From NCBI RefSeq assembly GCF_021044685.1, contig NZ_CP088014.1:1612001-1676000 (forward strand): 64,000 nucleotides of DNA, given 5' to 3'. The position numbers and the translations under genes are program-made. How positions within the stretch are numbered: position 1 is the first letter of the stretch; each line of letters begins with the position of its first letter. The DNA is from Bradyrhizobium daqingense. Lineage in GTDB: Bacteria; Pseudomonadota; Alphaproteobacteria; Rhizobiales; Xanthobacteraceae. Positions 47,516-56,363 of the stretch are shown one piece after another. The notes under the pieces are model-generated. The model was given only the letters and a program-made list of their open reading frames with translations, did no database searches and was not told where the DNA came from.

Positions 47516-48280
47516 ATGCGCTACGAACTCACGGACTATGAGTGGTCCGTCATTAAGCCGATGTTGCCGAATAAGTCGCGCGGCGTGCCGCGGGTGAATG
47601 ACCGTCGTGTCCTCAACGGCATCTTCTGGGTCTTGCGATCCGGAGCGCCATGGCGCGACCTGCCAGAAAACTTCGGTCCGTACACCACTTGCTACAATCG
47701 ATTCGTTCGCTGGCGACGGGCCGGCGTGTGGGCCAAGCTCATGAGCGCACTGGCCGGCGCCCATGATGCTGCCGTGCAGATGATCGACACTTCCATTGTT
47801 CGCGTACATCAACATGGGGCCTGCATCACAAGAAACTGGCGTCAATCGATGGGAAGGTCACGCGGCGGTCTGACGAGCAAAATCCACGCGGTGGTCGACA
47901 GCAATGGTCTACCGGTACAACTTGCGTTGAGTCCTGGCGAGGCGCACGACGTTCGACTTGCCGGTAAACTGCTCTCTCGTTTGAGATCCGGATCAATGCT
48001 GCTCGCCGACCGCGGCTACGACGCTGACTGGATCAGGGAGCTTGCCATGAAAAAGGGCGCATGGGCCAATATCCCGCCGAAAAGCAATCGGACCGATCCG
48101 ATCTGCTTCAGCCCGTATCTCTACCGCGCCCGCAACCGCGTCGAGCGGTTCTTCAACAGGATCAAACAATGCCGTCGGGTGGCGACGCGCTACGACAGGC
48201 TTGCTGGAAACTACCTTGCCTTCATCCAACTTGCATCTATCCGGCTATGGCTCGCCGCTCGTTATGAGTCCGCGCCCTAG
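47516..48280 (+). CDS. IS5-family transposase
   Basis: 254 residues from ATG 47516 (ggaagggg upstream). The DDE core reads VQMIDTSIVRVHQHGA, SMLLADRGYDADWIREL and YRARNRVERFFNRIKQCRRV. The N-terminal DUF4096-like part is LTDYEWSVIKPMLP. Complete in one frame, unlike many IS5 members that need frameshifting. I could not find a convincing pair of terminal repeats. Confidence 0.92.
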   Translation: MRYELTDYEWSVIKPMLPNKSRGVPRVNDRRVLNGIFWVLRSGAPWRDLPENFGPYTTCYNRFVRWRRAGVWAKLMSALAGAHDAAVQMIDTSIVRVHQHGACITRNWRQSMGRSRGGLTSKIHAVVDSNGLPVQLALSPGEAHDVRLAGKLLSRLRSGSMLLADRGYDADWIRELAMKKGAWANIPPKSNRTDPICFSPYLYRARNRVERFFNRIKQCRRVATRYDRLAGNYLAFIQLASIRLWLAARYESAP

Positions 48281-48290
48281 TCACATGAAT

Positions 48291-49400
48291 CTAAAGTTCG
48301 CCACATAAAGTCTGCTGGGCTTTGTGGCAAAAGCGTTTGACGGAAGCCAAGATCTGGTCTGCGGACTTGGTCCATTTGAAGGGCTTCGGGTTGTTGTTGT
48401 GCAATTCGATGAAGGTACGGATGTCGGCTTCGAGCTGCCTGACGGAGGTGTGAACACCTCGCCGGATCTGCTTTCTGGTGAGTTCAGCGAACCAGCGCTC
48501 GATCTGATTGATCCACGACGCGGAAGTCGGCGTGAAGTGGACATGATAGTGCGGCCGGCGAGCGAGCCACGCTTTAATCTTGGGGGTCTTGTGGGTAGCG
48601 TAGTTGTCCATGACGATATGGACAGCGAGCCCCTCAGGGATTTGAGCGTCGATCTCTTTGAGAAACTTCAAGAACTCGAGCGCCCGATGGCGCTTGTAGC
48701 ATTTGCCAATGACGAAGCCGGAAGCGACATCGAGCGCGGCAAACAGCGTGGTCGTACCATGCCGCACATAGCTATGCGTGCGACGTTCCGGCACCCCAGG
48801 CATCATCGGCAAGACCGGCTGCTCGCGATCGAGTGCCTGGATCTGGCTTTTCTCATCGACACTGAGGACAACGGCTCGGTTAGGCGGCGACAGATAAAGC
48901 CCGACAATATCGCGCACCTTATCGACGAATAGCGGATCGCTCGATAGTTTAAATGTCTGGCTGCGGTGCGGCTGCAAGCCGAACGCCGTCCACATTCGGC
49001 GGATCGTGGTGTGAGAAAAGCCAGTATCCGCAGCCATCGAGCGGATCGACCAGTGCGTTGCGTCGGGCGGCGTCGTACGCAATGTCCGCTCGATTACCTC
49101 GGCAACCTGATCATCGTCGATGGTTCGAGGGCGGCCCGGGCGGGCTTCGTCAAGCAGGCCATCACAACGATCCTTCAAGAATCGGCGGCGCCACTTGCCG
49201 ACGGTGTGTTCATGGATGCCAAGTTCGGCAGCCACAGACTTGCTTGGCAGACCATCTGCACACCGCAGGATCGCGCGGCATCGCTCAGATAGCGATCGGG
49301 CTACACGATGACGACGAACTTGCCTCTCCAAGTACGCCCGCTCCTGCGAACTCAGCACCAACGGCGCGATCGGCCGGCCTTTCACACCTGCATTCGCCAC
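48291..49400 (-). CDS. IS630-family transposase
   Basis: 369 residues from ATG 49400. The HTH front reads SVAAELGIHEHTVGKWRRRF. The DDE core includes RAVVLSVDEKSQIQALDR, VHIVMDNYATHKTPKIKAWL and FTPTSASWINQIERWFAEL. Full length and intact. Its 5' side abuts the end of the defence-like gene at 49441, whose last codons may have been replaced by the insertion. Confidence 0.93.
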   Translation of the reverse strand: MANAGVKGRPIAPLVLSSQERAYLERQVRRHRVARSLSERCRAILRCADGLPSKSVAAELGIHEHTVGKWRRRFLKDRCDGLLDEARPGRPRTIDDDQVAEVIERTLRTTPPDATHWSIRSMAADTGFSHTTIRRMWTAFGLQPHRSQTFKLSSDPLFVDKVRDIVGLYLSPPNRAVVLSVDEKSQIQALDREQPVLPMMPGVPERRTHSYVRHGTTTLFAALDVASGFVIGKCYKRHRALEFLKFLKEIDAQIPEGLAVHIVMDNYATHKTPKIKAWLARRPHYHVHFTPTSASWINQIERWFAELTRKQIRRGVHTSVRQLEADIRTFIELHNNNPKPFKWTKSADQILASVKRFCHKAQQTLCGEL

Positions 49401-49440
49401 GAGCGCTCTCCTCTCTAGAGATCCGAGCGATCAACTAATG

Positions 49441-51228
49441 TCACGAACTTCCGTTCCAGATGACTAGTTCGTGAAATATCTCGTCGGTGGCCATCTCAAC
49501 GAGAGGCTTCACGTTCCCAAGAGCGACAAACATCCTCAGGAGAAGAAAAACTCTTTGACGGTCGTGATCGTTGGGTAGTGCCTTTATAAGGAGGTCGCGA
49601 ATGGCCTCGCGTGCATTTTGCAGATGCTCACCCCCGGCGTCACTCAGGTAGGTGCGGCCGAGCGGTCTCATCGCATCGTGAATCTTGAAACGATCGACAC
49701 CGAAAATCTGGATTGTACCGCTTGTTCGCAATCGCCTGAATGCCGTGGCCGCGATCTCCGGCTCGAGGTCGAAGGCGCGCTTCAATACGACACTGGCTTC
49801 GGATTGAGTCAGTGGGACGTCGCTGAGACTGAGCGCCGCGACAGCGCGGCGCTCAGGGTCGTTAAATCTGTCGAAGACATCTGACAGAATAAGTTCTTGC
49901 GCAGTCTCGACAATATGGGTGCGGTCCTCAAGCGCCGCGCAGACTCGGGTGACCACCCCCTCGTAGCTTTCAGCCGCAATTTTCAGCGCATTCTGGACGT
50001 AGAGCGGCAGCCCACCAGTGATTTTCAACAAGCGCTCATAGTCTGAGAAATCCCCACGGCATCCGAGCGACGCTCCCTCGGCCGCGGCCGTCTCATTGGA
50101 CCAGCCGAGAAGCAACTCCGCCTTCACGCCAAGCGTTGCCTCGATTCGGGCGATCGTTGCGCTGGGCTGGGCGAGAAGCACAAACTGCAGCTGATCGGAG
50201 GCCCCGACCAGCGAAACCAAATCCGCGGCTGCAATGCGATGCGCGTTATCCAACACCACAGTCGCGGTGAGTTTGTCCTCGGCTAGGTGGCGACCGATCG
50301 CAAACAGGATTTCGGTGCCGCTTGCGCCCGGTAACAAGATCTCGCCTAGCTTGCCGCCACGCGATCCGAAGATGCGAGCTGCAAGTTCGCGTGCGACGGC
50401 ATTGGCCAGCGCAGGGCCGGATATCTCGGCAATATCGTAATATGCCAGACGGTCAGAAGTATGCAGAGCTGTCTGAGAAACCCAGGACGTCTTTCCTGCA
50501 CCGGAGAGGCCGACGACGAGCCGCACGCGTTGGCCATTTGCCAGATTTGGTTCATGTTCCTGCGGACGATATCGAAGCGGCGGAGCAGGAAAATCTTGGA
50601 GTTGGACAACAAGCTGCTCGAAGAGTGCCGGTAATTCCTCAACCGTGAACGTGTGATTGGAGCTTGGCTCAATCCCACCCGCTGCTGCCATCATCCGGCC
50701 AGCGATTTTCCAGACGAGGGTTTCTGGAGCCAATACGGAAAAAGGAAGCGTTTCGGCAGCCGCTCGGCACGCCTCGAAACCATCCGCGATGGTCCTCCAC
50801 GGCAAGGGAAGGGCTTCGTCTACCGCCGGTGATTGCGGCCAATGGAGCCTGGTGTCGGACGGCCATTCTTTACCTGTGATAAGCTTGGCAAATTCCGGCC
50901 CAGGCGCACTATTCGATACTATGACGAACTGGCATGAACCGCTCCGTCGACCTTCCTCGTGCTCCTGTCTAATAGCCGCGAACCTTGAGAGTGCGCCATC
51001 AATGTCGCTTAGAATAAGGTTAGATGCCCGAGTTTTGACTTGTAGGTAGATTCGTCTGTCAGGCTGGACGAGTTCGACGTCTTCATCATTCTCGACGATG
51101 ACATGGGTCACACCGGCCCGGGCAGCATCAAACAGACACGCGGCGGCATAGAGGTGCTGATAGAGGAACCCGCGATGAACGGCTTCGATCCGGGCAAGTT
51201 GACGGGGATCAAGGTTGAACGTTTCCAT
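49441..51228 (-). CDS. Nuclease-STAND NTPase, probable anti-phage defence protein
   Basis: 595 residues from ATG 51228. Residues about 15-110 look like a DUF4297/Cap4-type endonuclease: GFLYQHLYAAACLF (GxxYQ), VENDEDVEL and YLQVKTR supply the E/D...QxK residues of the PD-(D/E)xK fold. Residues 235-440 are a STAND-type P-loop NTPase with Walker A GLSGAGKT (240-247) and Walker B VVLD (324-327). A winged-helix-like part and a start of helical repeats follow. Such proteins cut DNA when the C-terminal sensor detects phage. The stop lies at the IS630 side, so the sensor is probably shortened. Confidence 0.7.
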   Translation of the reverse strand: METFNLDPRQLARIEAVHRGFLYQHLYAAACLFDAARAGVTHVIVENDEDVELVQPDRRIYLQVKTRASNLILSDIDGALSRFAAIRQEHEEGRRSGSCQFVIVSNSAPGPEFAKLITGKEWPSDTRLHWPQSPAVDEALPLPWRTIADGFEACRAAAETLPFSVLAPETLVWKIAGRMMAAAGGIEPSSNHTFTVEELPALFEQLVVQLQDFPAPPLRYRPQEHEPNLANGQRVRLVVGLSGAGKTSWVSQTALHTSDRLAYYDIAEISGPALANAVARELAARIFGSRGGKLGEILLPGASGTEILFAIGRHLAEDKLTATVVLDNAHRIAAADLVSLVGASDQLQFVLLAQPSATIARIEATLGVKAELLLGWSNETAAAEGASLGCRGDFSDYERLLKITGGLPLYVQNALKIAAESYEGVVTRVCAALEDRTHIVETAQELILSDVFDRFNDPERRAVAALSLSDVPLTQSEASVVLKRAFDLEPEIAATAFRRLRTSGTIQIFGVDRFKIHDAMRPLGRTYLSDAGGEHLQNAREAIRDLLIKALPNDHDRQRVFLLLRMFVALGNVKPLVEMATDEIFHELVIWNGSS

Positions 51229-51346
51229 ATCTGGCGGTCTCGTTATGGCTCAATAAAAGCGTGCGATGGCCGCTCGCGTTCGGCGATGGGTATCCGCTCT
51301 GTCGCACCTGTCGTTGAACTGCATCATGCCTTCAATTTCTCCTGGA

Positions 51347-51583
51347 TTAGGCGCGTCGCAGCATTCGCGGGATGTGGACACGGTGAAAACCGTGGGTCTG
51401 CACTTGTCGGCGAAGTTTGGGGGTGTCATTGACGCCGAACGCAACCGCCGCCTTCAAGGGGCTGGCAAAGGTTGCGTAGAAGGTCCAGCGAGCGTCTTTC
51501 GGCAGAGGCGCGTTCTGCCGACGGTCGGTGATGACGACGTCGCGCGGGTCTTTGGTATTGCGGAAGGCACCCGGGCACCCCAA
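51347..51583 (-). pseudogene. Fragment of an unknown conserved gene
   Basis: The frame reads NTKDPRDVVITDRRQNAPLP, DARWTFYATFASPLKAAVAF and VNDTPKLRRQVQTHGFHRVH. It looks like real protein sequence but has no start signal, and it overlaps the shifted end of the DUF1016 piece. It is probably the end of a gene fused to DUF1016 by deletion. Confidence 0.4.
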
Positions 51584-51795
51584 CCTTCGCGCTCCTGCCG
51601 TTCCAGGATGTCGCGCCCGATCGTCCAGTAGAGCGTCACTAGCTCGCGGTTGATCGACAAGCTGGCTCGGTGGCGTGCCGCCGCGATCTTCTGCTTCAGA
51701 TCCCCGACGAACGCCGTGTAGCTTTGCGCGTCCACTTCGCCAGCGGAACCGAGCGCATCGCTGCGGCGAGGGGGCTTTCGCGGCCGCGAGCTCAT
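51560..51795 (-). pseudogene. DUF1016 (YhcG-type) nuclease, N-terminal stub
   Basis: ATG 51795 overlaps the integrase stop as ATGA, so it was once co-translated with it. After a basic start, SYTAFVGDLKQKIAAARHRA and SLSINRELVTLYWTIGRDIL followed by ERQEREGWGA are the DUF1016_N domain of PDDEXK-type proteins found near restriction and defence genes. The frame becomes nonsense after about 51570 and the catalytic C-terminal domain is missing. Confidence 0.75.
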
Positions 51796-53033
51796 GCGGC
51801 CTCTTTCAGTCGCTTCTTCGCCAGCATGGCGCGCACGAATTTGTCCCATTTCGCCATGCCAGCGCGTTTCTCGATCATATAGTGCCAGCGGTCGTAGTGC
51901 TTGGAGCTGACATCCTGTAGCGCGTGGTTCTGGAGGCGATCGCGGATTTCCTTCGACACGCCTGCCTTGCCGGCGAGCGTCTTGAACGTGCGCCGGAGAT
52001 CGCGGTTTGTCGCATATGGAATCACGCCGCGATCTCGCTGCCGCCAAACAAAGCTATAAAGAGTGCCGTGGCTGACAGGCTTCGAGGGGTCCTTGGCGGA
52101 GGGGAAGAACCAGCCATACTCGTTCGGCTTGATCTTTTCGATCAGCTCGGCGGCAAGCAATGGCACTGGGACAGCGTGCGGCTGGAGGTTCTTGGTCTTC
52201 GACCAGTCGATGATTCGCTCACTGGCGTCCCATTGATTGACATGAAACCGCGCGATCTCCTCGACGCGCTGCCCTGTCAGCATGATGAGTTGCACCGCGC
52301 GGGGATAGGAGGGGTGGACCGGCGTGTCGGGGCTCTCCAGCCAGCGATAGAGTTGCACAAACTCGTCTTCGTCAAGCCAGCGCGTGCCCTGGATCTTAGG
52401 CTCGGTAGGAATGCCGGTTGCCGGATTGAAAGGGAGTCGAAAGCGTCTGGAAGACTGCTGCCGATAGTCGTTGTCAGACTTCATGCCCCAGCTAAAGGCG
52501 GCATGGAGATAGGAGCGCACATGGTCGGCCATTGATTTGGCACCGCGCTCGTAGATCGGGCGGATCAGCTCGATGATTTCCTCGGCCTCGATCTCGCGAG
52601 CGAGGCGGTTGCGTCCGAGCGTGTCGGCGATCTTGTTAAGGCCTTTTTCCGTTTCCTTCCAGGACGGCTTGCTCGCATCCTTGAGCGCGGCGACATAGCC
52701 TTCGAACAGATCAGCGACGGTGCCGGGGCGCGTGTCGGTAGCGATCTTGATGCTGCGACCCTTCTGGATGACGTCGGCGAAGTCGCGTTTGAATATTTCG
52801 CGTGCCTGGGCGAGCGATATGGAGGGATAAGCCCCGAGCTTCTTCTTGGTCCGCTTCCCATCGCGCCATTGCTGCGCCATCCAGTCGGCGGTGACGCGCT
52901 TCGGCATGGGCTTGAGGACAAGCACGAGGCGGCCGGTGCCGCGCCCTTCACCGTCGGCGAGATTTTCCTGTTTCTGACTTAGCTCCACCCGCTTCAACGC
53001 ATGTCGGATCGCGGTGTCGGTCAGGCTTGGCAT
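51792..53033 (-). CDS. int: P4-type tyrosine recombinase (island integrase)
   Basis: 413 residues from ATG 53033 with aggagg upstream. The N-terminal DUF4102 arm-binding domain includes TADWMAQQWRDGKRTKKKLG. The core-binding domain covers about residues 100-200. In the catalytic domain Arg is seen in MLTGQRVEEIARF, RDLRRTFKTLAG is the second-Arg box and NHALQDVSSKHYDRW carries the nucleophile Tyr. It lies about 200 bp from the point where radC leaves its family sequence. It is the natural candidate for the enzyme that inserted the whole 5' region here. Confidence 0.92.
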   Translation of the reverse strand: MPSLTDTAIRHALKRVELSQKQENLADGEGRGTGRLVLVLKPMPKRVTADWMAQQWRDGKRTKKKLGAYPSISLAQAREIFKRDFADVIQKGRSIKIATDTRPGTVADLFEGYVAALKDASKPSWKETEKGLNKIADTLGRNRLAREIEAEEIIELIRPIYERGAKSMADHVRSYLHAAFSWGMKSDNDYRQQSSRRFRLPFNPATGIPTEPKIQGTRWLDEDEFVQLYRWLESPDTPVHPSYPRAVQLIMLTGQRVEEIARFHVNQWDASERIIDWSKTKNLQPHAVPVPLLAAELIEKIKPNEYGWFFPSAKDPSKPVSHGTLYSFVWRQRDRGVIPYATNRDLRRTFKTLAGKAGVSKEIRDRLQNHALQDVSSKHYDRWHYMIEKRAGMAKWDKFVRAMLAKKRLKEAA

Positions 53034-53190
53034 GGCGTTTCCTCCTGTGCCGCAACTGGGATCGGTCGAGGAGAAACGGGGATCGTTTGCTGGGATCGGA
53101 AAGCCGCTTTCAACCCCTCTTACCGCTCCCAATTTGCCATAGCCGCCCCCTGTGTGCAATGAAGAAAAAATCGGATATATCGTTGATGAT

Positions 53191-53802
53191 TCATCGGTAT
53201 TGAACGTGATCCAACGTGATCATAGGGTGGGTAGTGGGGTGGTTGTGCACCAGGATCAGCGCGGTCGCGGACAGCTCCAGCGCGCGCTTGATCACCTCGC
53301 GCGGATAGACCGGGGTGTGGTCGACGGTGCCGGTCTGCTGCACCTCGTCGGCGATGAGCTGGTTGCGCTTGTCGAGGAAGAGCAGGCGAAACTGTTCCTT
53401 GTCCGCGAAGGCCATGCTGGTGCGGCAATAGGCGATTACCTCGTTCCAGGACGACAGTGCGTTGCGGCTGTTGACCTCGCCCTTGGCGACGCGGTGCGCT
53501 GCCGCCGCGATCAGCTTGAGCTGGTTGATTGCAGCCTCGCCGACCCCGTCGACCTCGCGCAGCCGCGCCATCGGCGCATGCACGACCTCCGCGAACGAGC
53601 CGAAGGTCTTGATCAGCGTCTTCGCCAGCGGCTTGGTGTCGCGCCGCGGCAGCGCCGGAAACAGCGCCATCTCCAACAGCTCGTAATCGCTCAGCGCATC
53701 CGCGCCCGCGCTGTAGAAGCGCTCGCGCAGCCGCTCGCGATGGCCGTGATAGTGCGGCGTGTTCTCAAGGCTGCTCTTGTCGTGGTCTGGTTTGGCGGGC
53801 AT
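53191..53802 (-). CDS. radC: RadC/JAMM-domain protein, 3' end replaced by the island
   Basis: 203 residues. It has a helix-hairpin-helix part ([20 protein letters not shown]) and the JAMM-type domain with the strand ALILVHNHP (His186, His188). Normal RadC continues HNHPSGDPTPS...D and about 30 more residues. Here it changes after Pro189 to [14 protein letters not shown] and stops. The third metal-ligand region is therefore lost or altered. RadC's role is unsettled (JAMM/MPN+ family), and its loss is usually tolerated. Confidence 0.88.
   Translation of the reverse strand: MPAKPDHDKSSLENTPHYHGHRERLRERFYSAGADALSDYELLEMALFPALPRRDTKPLAKTLIKTFGSFAEVVHAPMARLREVDGVGEAAINQLKLIAAAAHRVAKGEVNSRNALSSWNEVIAYCRTSMAFADKEQFRLLFLDKRNQLIADEVQQTGTVDHTPVYPREVIKRALELSATALILVHNHPTTHPMITLDHVQYR
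53203..53238. promoter_or_regulatory. Probable attachment site with two arm-type repeats
   Basis: aacgtgatc occurs at 53203-53211 and 53213-53221, one helical turn apart, between integrase and radC. The radC family sequence ends at about 53236, in the codons for HNHP (gtgcacaaccacccc on the minus strand), which marks the likely crossover. Confidence 0.55.
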
Positions 53803-53891
53803 CGGTCGCCAGCATTGCCGGGGAACCGCGATTTTGCAACCGTCAATTGCGCCAGCAAATTCGGGTCATGCAGGATCGGCTTGCCGCAACA

Positions 53892-54710
53892 TCACCCGAT
53901 CTGCTTCTCGCCGTGCCGCTCCGACAGCGTAAAAATCTCGACACCGGTCGCGGTCACACCGACCGAATGCTCGAACTGCGCCGACAGCGAGCGGTCGCGG
54001 GTCACCGCGGTCCAGCCGTCGGAGAGGATCTTCACGTGCGGCTTGCCGAGATTGATCATCGGCTCGATGGTGAAGAACATGCCGGGCTTGAGCTGCACGC
54101 CCTCGCCGGGACGGCCGATATGGATAATGTTCGGCTCGTCGTGGAACATGCGCCCGAGGCCATGGCCGCAGAAATCGCGCACGACGCTCATGCCCTGCGG
54201 CTCGACGAAGCTCTGGATGGCGTGGCCGATGTCGCCGGTGGTGGCGCCGGGCTTCACGGCGGCGATGCCGCGCATCATCGCTTCATAGGTGACTTCGATC
54301 AGCCGCTCGGCCTTGCGCGCGATCGGGCCGACCGCATACATCCGGCTGGAATCGCCATACCAGCCGTCGACGATGAGGGTGACGTCGATGTTGACGATGT
54401 CGCCTTCCTTCAGCGGACGGTCGCCGGGCATGCCGTGGCAGACCACGTGGTTGAGCGAGGTGCAGGTCGAGTAGCGGTAGCCGCGATACATCAACGTCGC
54501 CGGATAGGCGCCGTTGCTGAAGGCGAAGTCGCGGACGAATTCGTCGATCGTCGAGGTCGGCACGCCTGGCGCGACGATGTCGGTGAGCTCGTCGAGGCAC
54601 TTCGCCACCAGCGCGCCGGCCTTGCGCATGCCGGCAAAGGCGGCCGGCCCATGCAGCTTGATCTGTCCGGTCTTGCGCAGGGAGGTATCGGTGGCTTCGA
54701 CGTAGCTCAT
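53892..54710 (-). CDS. map: Methionine aminopeptidase type I
   Basis: 272 residues. It removes the N-terminal Met from nascent proteins using two metals. The ligands are visible in NIDVT, GDSSRM, CGHGLGRMFH, FTIEPM and FEHSVGV. It lies 90 bp downstream of radC's start on the same strand. Length and motifs are typical; the extra N-terminal 20-25 residues are common in rhizobial MAP. Essential core gene. Confidence 0.95.
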   Translation of the reverse strand: MSYVEATDTSLRKTGQIKLHGPAAFAGMRKAGALVAKCLDELTDIVAPGVPTSTIDEFVRDFAFSNGAYPATLMYRGYRYSTCTSLNHVVCHGMPGDRPLKEGDIVNIDVTLIVDGWYGDSSRMYAVGPIARKAERLIEVTYEAMMRGIAAVKPGATTGDIGHAIQSFVEPQGMSVVRDFCGHGLGRMFHDEPNIIHIGRPGEGVQLKPGMFFTIEPMINLGKPHVKILSDGWTAVTRDRSLSAQFEHSVGVTATGVEIFTLSERHGEKQIG

Positions 54711-54835
54711 GCGGGAACTGTCTTCCGGGCTCGGTCTAGTGGCAATATCGGCGGAAAGGCTTGATTTCAGGCTCTAATCTAATGATTGCGGGCCTTCATG
54801 CAAGCCGAGCGTACTCTGTGCGCCCGAAAGCCGGC

Positions 54836-56152
54836 CTAATTCGGGACTTCTACGGTGGTTTCGACCGGCAGGGCGCCGCCGCGGATGCGGATTTCGCGGA
54901 CCGGGTAGGGAACCCGGATGCCCTCCTGCTTGAAGGCGTCCCACAGCGCCAGCATCACGTCGCTTTTGACGGTGTCCATGCCGTCGGGGTCGGCGAGCCA
55001 CAGGGTCAACGAGAACTTCATCCCTGCCTCCGCAAACTCGGTCAGAATGCAGTTCGGCGGCTTGCCCTTCTGGGCGCGGGGGTGGGCGGCGGCGGTCTCG
55101 GCGGCGAGCTTGCAGACCAGCCTGGGGTCGGCGTCGTAATTGGTGCCGAAGGCGATCTTCACCAGCGTGTTCTTGTCGGTATAGGTCCAGTTGACGACCT
55201 TCTGCGTCACCAGATCCTCGTTCGGTACCAGGAATTCGCGCCCGTCGCCGGCTGCGACGGAAATATAGCGCGTCTTCATCGCGCTGATGCGTCCGGTGTT
55301 GTCGCCGATGGTGACGAGGTCGCCGGGCTTCACCGATTTGTCTGCGAGCAGAATGATGCCGGAGATGAAGTTGGCGACGATCTTCTGCAGGCCGATACCG
55401 ATGCCGACGCCGACCGCGCCGGAGAACACCGCGAGCGCCGACAGATCGATACCCACGGCGCCGAGCGCAATGACGATTGCGACGGCAAGAAGCCCGATGC
55501 GGATGATCTTCACCAGCAGCACCTGCACCGACGGCGTCAGGTCTGTGGTCGCGTTGATCCGGCTCTCGGCGAAATTGCTCGCGATATTGGTCAGCCAGAG
55601 CGCGATCAGCAGCAGCGCGCCGGCCTTGATCGCCAACAGCGGGGTCAGCCTGAGGCCGCCGAGCACGATGGCGAAGGAATCGAGCAGCTCCACCGTCGTT
55701 TCCAGCTGCCCGATGATGGAAAGCGCGGCGACGAACCAGGCCGTGATCGACACCAGCTTGACGATGAACGCGTTGCGCAGGACCGACGTCACCAGCCGGA
55801 TCACGAGCCAGGCCAGCCCCATCTTGGCAGCGACCATCAGGAGATAGCTGCGGCTCGGCCAGGTCGCGTGGTACATCACCACGCGCGAGACGATCACGAG
55901 CAGCGTGAACACCGCCGTCGAGGCGCTCGCGACCATCACCCGGGCGAAGTGCCGGAGCGGCAGCGGCCAGCGCATCGCCAGTGACGTCATGTCGACCCGG
56001 CTGCGAATGCCGGCCTCAGCGGCATAGGCGATGCCGGCCGCGGCCAGGATGAGGCCGAATTGCAGGTAGAACCAGGGTGACGAGATTTCCGCCCCGACGC
56101 TGCGTGCAGTAGTCTGCACGAACTCCATGAAGTCTTTGAGGTCCATGTCCAT
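54836..56152 (-). CDS. MscS-family mechanosensitive channel
   Basis: 438 residues from ATG 56152; the frame is open further upstream but overlaps the promoter of the antiporter gene. It has at least four hydrophobic spans before the MscS pore helix (AVFSGAVGVGIGIGLQKIVA, then NFISGIILLADKSVKPGDLV with the conserved KPGD). The C-terminal cytoplasmic beta domain runs to VETTVEVPN. It opens under membrane tension to release solutes. Confidence 0.9.
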   Translation of the reverse strand: MDMDLKDFMEFVQTTARSVGAEISSPWFYLQFGLILAAAGIAYAAEAGIRSRVDMTSLAMRWPLPLRHFARVMVASASTAVFTLLVIVSRVVMYHATWPSRSYLLMVAAKMGLAWLVIRLVTSVLRNAFIVKLVSITAWFVAALSIIGQLETTVELLDSFAIVLGGLRLTPLLAIKAGALLLIALWLTNIASNFAESRINATTDLTPSVQVLLVKIIRIGLLAVAIVIALGAVGIDLSALAVFSGAVGVGIGIGLQKIVANFISGIILLADKSVKPGDLVTIGDNTGRISAMKTRYISVAAGDGREFLVPNEDLVTQKVVNWTYTDKNTLVKIAFGTNYDADPRLVCKLAAETAAAHPRAQKGKPPNCILTEFAEAGMKFSLTLWLADPDGMDTVKSDVMLALWDAFKQEGIRVPYPVREIRIRGGALPVETTVEVPN

Positions 56153-56363
56153 CGGTCTCGTCGGGAAGCAGGCGGGCGCAAATGATTCGAGGGAGCCGCA
56201 GAATCCCACAAAGGGTGCGGCCGAGCCATCGATACACCGTGAAGTGAAGCGCGTTAAGGCCGCAAAATGCGGGCACATTGCCGCGAGCGGGAGAAAATGG
56301 GTTGGCGCAGGAGAGTGCCGACGATAAGGATGGATATTCCAGCGATTTGTACCCGGAAGGTGG

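Noticed and set aside
47440..48310. Terminal inverted repeats for the IS5-family element
   Set aside because: No pair of ends matched convincingly by eye, so only the transposase is annotated.
53150..53260. tRNA gene as the island attachment site
   Set aside because: No cloverleaf or conserved T-loop was recognised near the integrase; the radC break explains the boundary better.
54761..55984. Long plus-strand frame opposite the MscS gene
   Set aside because: Same reason: antisense to an intact family gene, with low-complexity Asp/His/Arg content.
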